A DNA stretch of 64,000 nt from Ulva prolifera. Its lineage: Eukaryota; Chlorophyta; Ulvophyceae; Ulvales; Ulvaceae. Positions 12,037 to 23,108 of this stretch are shown here, in pieces; within the stretch, counting starts at the first letter, position 1; each line of letters begins with the position of its first letter. A model generated the notes under the pieces. The model was not told the origin of the DNA, made no database searches, and saw nothing but the letters and a program-made list of their open reading frames with translations. The translations under genes were made by a program, and so were the position numbers. The stretch spans positions 1,426,001-1,490,000 of the forward strand of contig CM041199.1 of the NCBI GenBank assembly GCA_023078555.1. Reading direction: 5' to 3'.

Positions 12037-13296
12037 CCTGGCTGGGGTATGGGCTGTGGGGTGGGTGTGTGTGGGTGTGACGAGGAAAGGTACCTGGATA
12101 GGCAGGTACTGCCGCAGGAGCATCGCACTCGGCAACAAAAAGGTACACTGTACACGCCAGCCACCCCACAGCCACCCCACCACACGCCGCAACTCCACGT
12201 AGAATGTGACCCAGACACTGTTGCGCATCAGCACCACCCGCGTGCTGCGCGTGGCTCCGCGGGCGCGTGCCATGCACATGAGCAAGGCCGAAGGGGAGGA
12301 GGGGCGGGGCTTTGCGAGGAAGCTTGTGGCGCTGCCGGTTTGTTTTGGCGTGGGGTTGCGGGTTCGGGCGCGTTGGGCAGGTCGGCCCCGCCAAGCTTGA
12401 GCGTGGGTGCCGGAGGGGAATGGACGGGTGGGCCGGGATGGGTGGGGTGCACATGAGGTGGCTGGCCCAAGAGGGGCGTTTGCAGCAGCCGTGGTGACAG
12501 AGCTGCCGCTCAGGTGGTGTGGGGTTCATGTGGCATCTGCACAGAGTGTTTTGAATACACTCGTGCATTTGGAGCGGCCGCGGGGAGGGGGGGGGGGGGG
12601 GAGCGACCGGCCATTCATGATGTGTGGCGCAGATGTATGCGACGGGTCAGTGCGTGTCGCGCAGCAGGAGGGTTTGGTGGCTCATCCGAGTTGCTGGTGT
12701 GGGCACTTAACGTGATGCATGTGGCCTTGAGGCGCACTGATGCAACGTGAGTGTAGATGCATGTACTTGAGGCAGGAATATGATGCACTGTGGTCGGCCA
12801 GCTGGTCGTGCTGCAGACCCATGGGCCGAGACGGCCAACGTGGTGCAAGGGCTTCCATGCAACTGCGCGAATTGTATCCGATCTTCCCACGTCACGTGCC
12901 TGTCGTCAGTACATGCATCCGATCTTGCCATATGTGGGCCATGTGATTCGTGATGTTATGCTCTGCGTCGTTGGTAAGCGTGATCCACACACGCAAGCTC
13001 GTGATCATGATGCGCTGTGCTGCTTTACTTTTTAGACTGTAGCATGCGTGCAGAGCGGCGAACGGAATTCTGTGCACGTGTTGCAGCAGTCGATACGCTG
13101 TTGCTTTGAGCTTGTCGATTGTTGCGGCGGTACACAGGCAAGCTCCCCGATGGGCATAGCGGAACGGACTTCCGTATGCTTTCCGATGAATCTTTTGCGC
13201 GCACGTCTTTTCTCCCACGCGACGAACAAACTTCCACATTCTCATTCCCGTCTGATACCCAGCCGTGGTCACAGTCGGACAGTAACTGCACACGCA
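12037..13296. other. intergenic; no supported gene
   Basis: It holds a G-run at about 12586-12601 and G/T-rich sequence. Short open frames exist on both strands, but none shows family features or consistent splicing. Confidence 0.35.
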
Positions 13297-14409
13297 ATGA
13301 AAGGGGACGTCGATGCCCGCGCTGATGCCGTATTGAAATACTGGTAGGTTTTCTTGCTCCTCGATCAAGCATATAAACTTTGTGTTGACGATGCTGTTCA
13401 AGATACTGCAGCGTCTTGATTGCGCAGATGACCACGCCGAAGTGCTTTCGCAGGTTTGACGACGAGTATGCATCCTGGCCAAAAGGAAAGCTGTCCGAAG
13501 AATGGATGCCAAAATGGTTTGGGAAGTCTGATGGTACCGACGCTCAAATCAAAGAAAAATTTGAGGAGTCAATCGAGGCTATTCGCAGCGGCGCTGTCGA
13601 TACCTGGCTCGCGAGACCGCTGGAATGTCTGGCAGGCATCATCCTCATGGACCAGTTTACAAGGAACATCTACCGGGGAACGCCCGAAATGTGTGACGTT
13701 TTCATTGAAGTTCCTTCCGTGCAGCTTTCAGCATGAAGTCAGTGTAGGCTGTTGTGCTCGTATATTAAGCACCATGTTCCCAAGTCAAGCTGCTACACGG
13801 AGTACCATTGTAGACATGAACAGCCAAAAGACGTTAAAATATTGCAAATCAATCGAGAAACGGCAACGCTTGACCGTTTATTTTCAGCGATTTGGCCAGG
13901 CATCCCGAGCCTCATCATCATTGCACGATGCAGGTACTCCCTAGACGACAAAGCCAAGCAGTGGGCTGCGCATCTCGCATCCGATCCCGCATACTCGAAG
14001 CTTCATCCGCTACAGCGGATGTTTGTCTGGCTGCCTTTCATGCACGGAGAAACTATGGCTGATCAAGAGGTGTGCATCGGATGCCACGATTGCTGGCACA
14101 ATCTCAGCCAACTAGCGAACCACTCAATCATGCGGCCATCACATCTACAGGGTAATCTCGTCTGACACAAGAATCTGTATGCAGCAATGTTTGGAGCTGA
14201 ACAAGAGCACGGCAGCAGAGTGTAGCGCTGAGCTAGGAGAAGATCACCCATTGGCCAAAACAATGAACTCCAGCATTGCGTTCAGCCAGAGTCACCTAGA
14301 CATCATTGCGAAGTACGGCCGCTTTCCCCATCGAAACGAGTTGTTGGGGCGTGCATCCACTGAGGAAGAGAAGGCGGGCCTCGCTGACGGCAGCATCAAG
14401 GCATTCTAG
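13297..14409 (+). CDS. DUF924 family protein, 4 exons
   Basis: This belongs to the DUF924 family, whose biochemical role is unknown. Exons: about 13297-13343 (start MKGDVDARADAVLKYW), 13412-13690, 13934-14069 and 14185-14409. The junction GAAAT|gtgtga ... gcag|GTAC restores the family pattern IYRGTPEM-YSLDDKAKQWA. Family motifs are clear: WFGKSDGTDAQI near the start, LAGIILMDQFTRNIYRGTPE, FVWLPFMHGETMADQE, and IIAKYGRFPHRNELLGRAST at the end. The length, about 228 residues, is normal for the family. The exon 1-2 junction is uncertain: joining at 13412 turns the expected Trp into Cys, and the alternative acceptor before the ATG at 13428 is out of phase. No targeting signal is obvious. Confidence 0.85.
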
Positions 14410-15889
14410 GAGGTCTCCGTCCACTCCTGCATAGACGCAGAGTTGAATTCATCTAATTTATGTGGCCCTGCAGCCAATCATCTCTTTTGTGGCGGTTTCC
14501 TCGCTCAACAGCCTGTCAGGCATGTATCGTGACTGCTCAGAGTCTCAACATATGTCACGTGGCCGACAAGCCACATCTTCAAGCACATGATCTGGTCGCT
14601 ACAATGGAATAGAGTGGGTCATGTCACCCATGGCTTAGGCGGCAATGCGGAGTTATACCGTTTGCTGTCCGTGATTCATGAGGGGCGTATGCTGGCAACA
14701 TTTGCTACTCCTGTTGCTGAGTACAACGGTTTGCATCAGCAACGCAAGCAATTTGTTCAAATGGCCCGCTTATATATCATGTAAGCGGACGCATTCACCC
14801 GTACATGACTGATGTGCATTGTCGCTGATCATTGTGATGATGGCCATGACGAAAGTGTGACTTTTGACTGATCTATGACTATTGTGCAGAGTTTTTGAAG
14901 CGAGCTTCGACAACAGTTCCACGTGTTGCCAATATGCATCAGCGTACCCGATCGGAATCATTCAATCAGATCTGTGATGCGAAAACCGTTGTGACAACAT
15001 GAAGCTGGCATGCAAGTGCGGACATGGCGGAGTCACATACACATGCGTTTGCTTCACAAATCATCTGTGACCATCGCCATTCACCAGAGTCATGCAGCGA
15101 TGCTGAGTAAACACATCACCGCCCCGTGCCGCAGCTAATAGTGGCTGTCCACATTCAGCCTCACATACATGCAAGTCCGGCGGCTGTCGCAGCTCCTGTT
15201 GCAGCCTGCAGCACCTGGGCAGGGGTGCCATACCACAGCCCCACTATCACAGTCGCTGCCCTTTCAGCCGTGACCCCGCCATAGATTCTGGGGGGTAGGC
15301 CCATGCGGAAGCCAGTCGTTCTCGTCTCAAACCATTCATTCTGTGACTCTGCACACTGCCGCTGGGCTTGGCGTGCTGCACGCCTCTCGGGCGCTCGCGC
15401 CAGACACCCGCGCTAAAGCGCCTGCCTACCGTTCCCTGCACGCTTCTGTCAGCTGACATGGCCCGTGGGGCTCTTCATCGCACCCTCACTTCATCTGCCC
15501 TGCCCAATGCCTCCACTTCAGCCCGGGAACTTCGCGGAGGCCCCACCTAGAGGCCCCTCTAGATCCGAACGCGGCGCGATCATGCCGGTAAGGGGGCCCG
15601 GCTGCTGAATCCCTTGCCCCACCACCGCCGCACCGTCTGGTTCGCATCAGAAATAGTGAAAGTACCACGCTGCAGCGCACGGTCTGAGGGGGTGTGTCAT
15701 CATGCCCGCACCAAGTCGCCCCCGTCAGGCGTGCTTCTCCATGCAACAAGTGCATAACTCCCTACGCCATGCAGCATGCCCTGGTCGCCCCCCTGCCCGC
15801 CCCGGGTGTAACACGCCGCAACACCACCGCTTTCACCTTGACCCTCCCCGATCGCGGACACTCCATCCGCACCTGCCACCGCGGCGCAC
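14410..15889. other. intergenic; no supported gene
   Basis: A 65-codon frame at 14587-14784 and proline-rich frames near 15700-15890 are present. The latter are antisense to the adjacent acidic exon, and none is supported. Confidence 0.35.
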
Positions 15890-18800
15890 TCAGCCGGTTC
15901 GGTGCCTCAGGGAGCGCTGCGGCGCAGCCCGCTGCCGCGGCGCCGCCCGCTGCTGCGGTTGCGCACGCTGCCGGTACTGCATCCGAACCGACGAGACCTT
16001 CGCCTCGTAGTCAGCATCGGCCCGTGCGTCCGCCACCGCGTCCTCCACCCCCGCGTAGTCCCCCATATCCACCACCCCTGCGACAACAGCATCGGCCTCC
16101 AGGCCGCCGTCATCATCATCATCATCCTCCTCCTCCTCCTCCTCCTCCTCCGCCTCGTCCGACTCTTCCACTGGATCCGGCTCTGGGTCGGTCCAGCCGT
16201 GAACTTCGTAGTCGCCGTCATCGCCGGCGCGCTTCGCGGCGACGATGTCCCCGTCCCCATTCTCGCCCCCCGCAGCGTCCACCCCAGCGCGGCGGCCCAT
16301 GCTCTTGACAGGCCACACCGTCTTGGTCTTCACGCCGGTACGTCGCGTCTTGTACACGTCCCCCGCGCTCCGGCGTACAGCCTGGGAGGCCTCAGCGGTC
16401 CCCTGCGGACCTCCCTCCTCCTCCTCTGCATCTCCCGCCGGCTCCGCCTCCTCCTCCTCCTCTGGCGCGCCCGCATCATCGCCCGAATCATCGCCCGCAA
16501 CTTCGCCTGCATCATCGTTTGATAGGATGTCCACGTACCCGTCTGCGTCCTCGTCGGGGATGTCTGCGCCGAGCGCGGCACCCACGCTCCTGTCCTCGCC
16601 AGCATGCGATGCCTTGTCGGCCAAACGCACCCCCATGGCGTCCTCCACGTAGCTGTAATCGATCTTGAACCCGAAGCCGTCCTCTGCCAGCGCCTTGTTC
16701 GCGAGCTCACCCGCCTTTCGCACCTCTTCCTCCTCCCGCTCCGGCACCCCGACTGCGGACCCCTCCCTCTCGACGTCGTACAGCTCGTCCCCCTCCTCTA
16801 TCACATCATGCTCTCCGCCAACGCAATCGCCGACACAGCCGGTCGCAGCCGGGTTGTCGCCGAGCGAGACGTCCCGCGTGGCGCCGTCACCCACCGCAGA
16901 GTTCGCCGGCACAGCTGGCTGCGGGATACCGCCGCCGCCGCCGACGCGGCGGCTGCCGACGACGAGGTCATCGGCCGACCCAAAGTGCACGACGCGGGCG
17001 TCGTCGACGATGCGTTCCCGGAGGACGCCAGCGGCGGCGCCGTCGCCGGCATCGACCGGCTGGCGCAGCGTGTCGGCGTCGGTGACCGGCCAGCCTGTGG
17101 GCAGCGGCTCCTGCCACTCCGGCGGCTGCAGGAGCTTCCGCGACGCGCTGCTGTGGCTCTGGGTCGAGTACTGCGCAAAGTTGTGCCGGTGCACGAGCAG
17201 CCGCTGCAGCTGCATCAGGCCCTGCACGCCGCAACACGTGCCGTCACACCGCCTGGTGCAAACAGGCACCAGAGACTCGCACGTGATGCGACTTGCCCCC
17301 ACGTTGGCTGCATTCATGCGCGCCATTGCTTCCGTCCTCTCACACAGACGATCTCAGTCCGCCCCGGCCGTTGCATGTGTACAAACTTTTCAATGAGGCT
17401 GGCCTGATCAGGCGCACGGACCAGACGCTGCTGCTCGGCGGCGCACTGCAGCACCGTCGTGAAGGCCCGCATGGAGCCATGCTATGCTCGGTCCGCTGGC
17501 TTCAGTCGAGCTCAGCCCCACACCGCCGCCAACACAGACATGCACCGCGACAGAGCGCCTCGACCACGGCATGCGCCGCCGCGGAGGGATACAGCACGCC
17601 GCTCAGGCCGCACCTGGTAGTTGTTCCAGCCCGCGAGGTGCACCAGGAGGTGGCCAGGCCGCCAGATGCCCGACCGGATCTTGCTGCCGGCCGTGAGCCA
17701 CCGCCACCACTGCCGCACCGACACGCGCCACAGGTACGAGTTGAGCGCGCACTGCGGCGGGTACGCGATGCGGCGCGCGCGCGTCGCCTTGTCCATCTCC
17801 CGCACCAGGTACTTCAGCGCGTCGTTGTCCCCGGACTTCGTGTCGCCCTTCTGAGGCCCGTTGCGCAGGCGCGCCTCCGCCCGCGCTCCAGACTGCACGC
17901 GGCCGCAGGTCAGCAGTGGTGCGATGATTCAGGGAGCTGCCGGGGGCGGCGAGCACATGCCCTGTGAGTTGCGTCAGGTTGCCTGAGGGGGGTTTCCAGG
18001 TGGGCCACCCCTTCAGCATGTGGCCCCTCTCATTCGGGGTTGTTAATGTCCTCGGAAGGACATGGCTCAACAAGTCCAGATGGACGTTACTTGCATGCAG
18101 GCCGCACCACCTCAGCAGGCGCGCCGAGCGCGGGGTGTGAATTCACCGCGTGCACCACAGCGGGCCTGAAGCTGCTCCCGCGATGACGCCAGTTTGACAT
18201 TGCACACAATGCACAGGCCATGGCGTGGTATCGAGCCAGAGCAGGAGCCCGCGACGGCACAAGCAGGGGCCGGGAGGCGCACCCGCACGAACGACTCCAA
18301 GCCCCACCACTCCTTGAGGAACGCCCGCGACCAGTCGCTGCTGCGGATGATCCACGCGCCTGCGTTGGCGCCGGCGGCGTCTTCCGTCACGACAAAGTCC
18401 GCGCCGCCCTGCGCCGGCAGCAGCGTCTCCAGCGGGATCTCCGGGTTCGTGATCCAGGCGTCTGAGTCCAGGTAGAACACCCAGTCAAAGTCGTTCAGGA
18501 CAGACTCCACGACCTGCAGCACAATGGCTGGCCTCGCCCGTGAACAGAGTGTCCACACTTCTGGGCTGCTGACGCGCCTGCGACTGCAGAGCCTGGCGGA
18601 GAGGACGAATGCGCCATCAGCACACGGTAGGCAGGTTGAAAACGCTGGACGGTGCCGCTTTTGCGGCCAAGAAACAGGGTCCAGGACGAGCAAACATGTG
18701 CGTCATTGGATGCAGCCACAGCAGTCATGCTGCTGAGCACGGTGTGGAGTTACTTCTCCGTTGGGGCGCATGCCCAGGCCGCTGAGCTTCGACGGATTGG

Positions 18801-20140
18801 CAAACATGATAAATAGCACCAGCTCGCGGATCAGCATGGTCACACAAGCCGGGGTGCCAACATCCCCACCGCAAGGTTGAATCATGGGTCTGGGACCTTT
18901 GCTGTTGGCAGACGGACCAACAAGCAAGCAAGGCTGTTGGAGGACAGATGCCACCAAGCCGTCATACAGCGGACAACCACGTGGCATGTGCTGACTTTGA
19001 ACAGAGAAAGTACGAGTTTGCTGCAGGTAGAGCTCGCGCTGGAGCAGCACCTTCAACTTGTACCAAGCGGGAGGCCGGTCATCACCAACGATGTCGGTGC
19101 CATTGAGAAGAGTGTACCCATGGCGGTCAGCGTATTCCTTGCGGTTCCGCCAGACAACCTGCACCAGTTTGCCGATGCAAATTTGTGCTCACAGTTGCTC
19201 ACACGATGGTTGTAAATGCAACCGGCATAAATGCATAACAGTTTGAACAAGGCAACTCTGCCTGGCGCCAGTTTCAGCACCACAGCTGCAGCCATGCTAT
19301 CATGCAAGCGAACATGCGATATCCAGGCCATATCAAGTGTACACGGGCAGACACAACAACACGGCTGCAGGCAATGAGGTATGCAGACCATAGAATAACA
19401 TGTATGAGGAAGTGGTTTCAGACCTGCAGGATATCGACCTCAGTGCCCTCTTCAATGCCTGTCATGTACGACAGTTTCCGTGGCATTGGCATCTTCCGTG
19501 AATCTGCCATTGTGACCATCGCGATGCGGGGACGGGGCTCCCCCAATGCACCCATTACATCCTCATGCTCAGCAAGGTGCTGTGCACCTGAACTCTTCAG
19601 GCGTCGCAGCGACGGGATCAGTGTGTCATAAGAAGGCTCACACGCAGCCATGTTGGATGCAACGCTAAATGGGCCACCACTGCGGATGCTGTGGACCACC
19701 GCAAAGGTGAGGAGGAGAACCGCGGACAGAGCCAGGGCTGCACGGACTGCCAGAGAGGAATGCCATGCCTTGTACGGTGAGAGGCTGCCTCTTGATGGAT
19801 ACCGGTCAATTGAATTGATCAGGGGAATGTTGGACTGTCCAGTAGTGGAGAAGGAGAAGTGTGTGGGGAGGCCCGCAGTGGGGGGTTCGCTGGCCAAGTA
19901 CGATTGCCTCAACCGCGCTGTGGGGAGGGGTGCAGAATCGTCGACAAAGGCCGAAGATGTCATCGCCAGACGTGCAGCACGAGCGTGTGGAGAACGAAGG
20001 ACGGTGGAGTCGTCACGGTCTAGCCCAGTCGGTCGCCCGGTGTTGATGGCTGGACCACGACGAGGGCTTGTGATTGTCATTGACACAGAGCTTGACCACA
20101 GGGAAGAATCGTGGATATAGCAGTGTAACAGTGCAGTCAA
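15890..20140 (-). CDS. GT34 family glycosyltransferase (type II membrane) with long acidic C-terminal extension
   Basis: GT34 enzymes are Golgi retaining glycosyltransferases: plant xyloglucan xylosyl- and galactomannan galactosyltransferases, fungal alpha-1,6-mannosyl- and galactosyltransferases. Exons (- strand), all GT-AG and phase 0: 20140-19424, 19158-19051, 18513-18283, 17850-17614, 17445-17422 (24 nt), 17221-15890, totalling about 882 residues. A cytosolic N-tail precedes one membrane segment at about residues 130-150 (AALALSAVLLLTFAVV). The catalytic domain starts at PRIAMVTMADSR and continues with NRKEYADRHGYTLL, PPAWYKLK, the metal-binding DSD in WVFYLDSDAWITNPE, GANAGAWIIRSSDWSRAFL, PPQCALNSYLW and HLLVHLAGWNNY. 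The last exon adds 443 residues, largely Asp/Glu/Ala/Gly-rich with runs of 8 Glu and 6 Asp, unlike ordinary GT34 enzymes of about 450 residues. The donor substrate cannot be told. The start could be Met21. The 24-nt exon and the tail's link to the enzyme rest on frame consistency only. Confidence 0.8.
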
Positions 20141-21569
20141 GGATTAGGACTCGTTGCAGACAGCGTGCACCTGACATGCCTCAATTTCTGTCAGCTCAAG
20201 TGCGCTACCGCAGGGCTACCTCCGAATCCGACAAACACAAATGTGACGCACCTCCTGAAGCAAGATTCCGCCAGCAGAGGAAGTGAAGGGAATAGAAGGA
20301 AAGCTTTTCTGCTTATTGGCAGGTTCTTCGACGGTCAGAAGATGCTTGCGCGGGCCCATTCAGTGTGCAGAGGTGGACCTGCGCATGACCTCGCGTCCGC
20401 AACGAGGTCACGAGCGAATACTACACTGCAACAGCACGTAGTCCATGATACAATTTCGATTCAGAGACTGAGGTTGTCACAGGAGCTATGCTCGCAGCAG
20501 AGGGCGGCCGATGATGGGGATGGCGACAACAGAGACAGCCGTACCAGCGTATCTGCGAGAGCGGTGTCACTGAAGAGGTACTTGAATTATGAGTGCTTGC
20601 GACACCCGTGCCCTTTCATTACGGCTGTTCCTGTCGGAAGAAAACGCCCATCGTTGCAGCTCCGCGATAACTCGTGCCACAGCACTTTGCAGCCTGTGCC
20701 CTAGAACGCGAACTGTATCGCCTGAAACAAACATGACGTGTATGTAGGATGCCATTTGGCCTCGTCACGACCATTTAAAGATGTGCGGATGTGGGAGGCA
20801 AGTACTGACAATGAGTACCTCGTACCGTGCTTTGTGTACAAGCGCTCACTGCAAATACAAGAATTATGTCATGATGGTCGTACGTGACATATCCTGTATT
20901 TCTTGCTTGCAAAAGCGATGTGCCTCTTGGGCTGTCAACTCGTGTTGGTGCGTTTGGGACAGTAAGTGTCCTTTGCTTGTGCATGAACATTTCGTAAGCT
21001 CGTCTGGCGTTGTTAAGACCGTACCCGCCGCGGCGCTGAAATCAAGCAAACGTGTCACAGCAAAGACCATGACGTCAACAGAGGACCTGACCTAGACCTC
21101 AAACGCTTTGTTTCCGGAACAAGGTCGACCCGCGAGAAGTCAGCGCGCCCTGAAAGAGCGGCCTGCCTGTTCACCCTGACCCATGCATATCGCGAAGACC
21201 CACACACTACCGGCGCAGAGCGCGGCCGCATGGCAACGGACAATGAACACTTGCGACACCATACTGTGCGCGTATTAAGCGAAACAAGTGCCATCATGTG
21301 AACTTTGTTAGGATTTCGCTTGGTCCCGAAGCAATTGTGCGCAGCAACAAATCGGATGCCGTTGGGGTCGTCTAGATGGAGAACACCGCCAGTGCTGTGC
21401 ATTATTTCGAGTGTACAAGTTTATCGATCGTTGCGGAGATGCAGTGACTCTTGTTGATCCTGCCCCGATGATCGCAGCCGTGGTCACCTTCGGAATTGTG
21501 AAAGAATGGCTTGTGAGGCCTCGTGATGCAGGATCCCGAACCCACCGCAGCCAAACGAAAGCAGCTTCG
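20141..21569. other. no firmly supported gene
   Basis: Two minus-strand stretches could be stray exons: 20567-20728 (after a tttcag acceptor; AVARVIAELQRWAF) and 21110-21402 (GGVLHLDDPNGIRFVAAHN). I could not join them to each other or to the next gene, so they are not called. Confidence 0.3.
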
Positions 21570-22557
21570 CTACTTCTTGTCAGATATCAAGGCCTTCATG
21601 ATGCTCGCGCCCTGCTCTGTGTGCTCGGTGAAGTCGTTCTTTTTCCGGTGCACACGCTTGTCCACCACAGGAATGCAACTATAGTCCAAAGTAAATGCTT
21701 GATGAGCTGTGCTGATAGGCAGAGATGTGTAGTTGGGCATACACCCTGGGTTGATGGTCTTCCACAGTTGTGTCGTCCGCACGTTGTGCGCCTGCATTCA
21801 CAAGAGTGTCAATACTGCAGCCTTCAAAACACCAACTTCACTGCAGTCCTCTGCACCTGCATGCGACATGTCACAAGCATCCAAAGACTTTCAATGGATT
21901 GACGAATTCCTGTGCACATGCCGTGGGTGATGGCAGTTGTTTGTGACGTTGAATTCACACCACCGCGCCCGATCCCGCATGTGTGGCCCCAGCTTTCAAG
22001 ATCTTCATCCCTCGAGCAGTCGCATCAACGCAAGTTTCTGGTTTGCTCACATGGCTGACGGGATTGCCAGTCGTGTCCACGACGACCATGCCCTGTGGTG
22101 GATTAGGGAGGCCATTCTGGTTGGCTTTGGCTGCGGCGGACAAGCTCCCAGTTGTCTCTAAATTTTCAGCACGGTCTTGAACAGGGACGTCCAAACGAGG
22201 TCCTGAACCATCTGTTTCGGCAAGGATGGAGTTGACACTGTGAAGTTTCCACCTGTCTGTTGCAAACGCCTCCTTGTAGGCTTTTTTCGTCTGCAATAAC
22301 ATATTATACCAATCGGGGCGTACACGTGGACCGAACACAGGCAAGAGCATATCCGGAATTGTTGCACACTCTCCATTGTATCCCTTCCGGTAGCAACGCC
22401 AGGCCTGCCCTGGCAACGTGGCTTGACGTGTCATCTGGATCGTACTGCCAGTCTTTCTACAAATTGCCGCCACAATTGCACACTTAGAAGCGAAGAAAGC
22501 CGAATTAGGCACGAAAGGGAGAGGCTGGCTCATTAGTAACGCTGCCGCGTCCGCCAT
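21570..22557 (-). CDS. unrecognised protein, 271 aa, 2 exons
   Basis: Exons 22557-21964 and 21791-21570 join in frame (GCG|gtggtg ... aatgcag|GCG) and end at a TAG. The first exon is a long open frame beginning MADAAALLMSQPLPFVPNSA; the second ends EQGASIMKALISDKK. I recognise no domain. Short Pro- and aromatic-containing segments (GPRVRPDWYNMLLQTKKAY, NYTSLPISTAHQAF, PVVDKRVHRKKNDFTEH) resemble the unstructured style of many small axonemal proteins, but that is only an impression. There is no signal peptide or membrane segment. Confidence 0.5.
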
Positions 22558-23108
22558 TTCAGACCATACCCTTGCAGAACATATTGGCCACAGCTAAGTT
22601 ACATACCATATACTGCTTGGAGATCGCCATGATGTCCCGATGATATGCTCTATGATCACACCGCTGTGAAGATGTTTAGTGCCTCCCACTGAATCTGGGT
22701 TGTCACCGAACGCCAGTCTTTCGTACGACTCCCGCACAAACAAAGCCAGCAGGTTTAATTGGCGAGCCTATGAGTGATCTGCAGTGCCTCATTATTTTCT
22801 GCAGACACCGATGCTGGAAGCGCATTCAGCGCTGTTTCTTGATATCATGTATCAGAGCAGCGCACTTTCGCCATGTCCATGTCATATGCTGGGGGGGCGA
22901 ATTCGCGTGAAGACTGTGATAAGTGGAGTCCATGCTTCGGCGATCGAGACACCTCATTGTTGGATATTTGCATCACGTATGCTTTGCATCCGCGATGCAG
23001 AAATTCAGACTTGGTCTAAATATGGCGCTGCTGCTGGGAGAGTGCGCAGGCTTGTCCGATCATCGCACGCAGCCGCGTACATGGTCAATAGCTGTCTGAA
23101 TTATTGCA
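22558..23108. other. intergenic, upstream of the WD40 gene
   Basis: It separates divergent genes (minus strand to 22557, plus strand from about 23109). A plus-strand frame at 22784-23116 is not supported by splice sites or family features. Confidence 0.3.

Noticed and set aside
15902-16652. Plus-strand proline/leucine-rich open frames
   Set aside because: They are antisense to the acidic Glu/Asp exon of the GT34 gene; the pattern arises from GAG/GAC codon runs.
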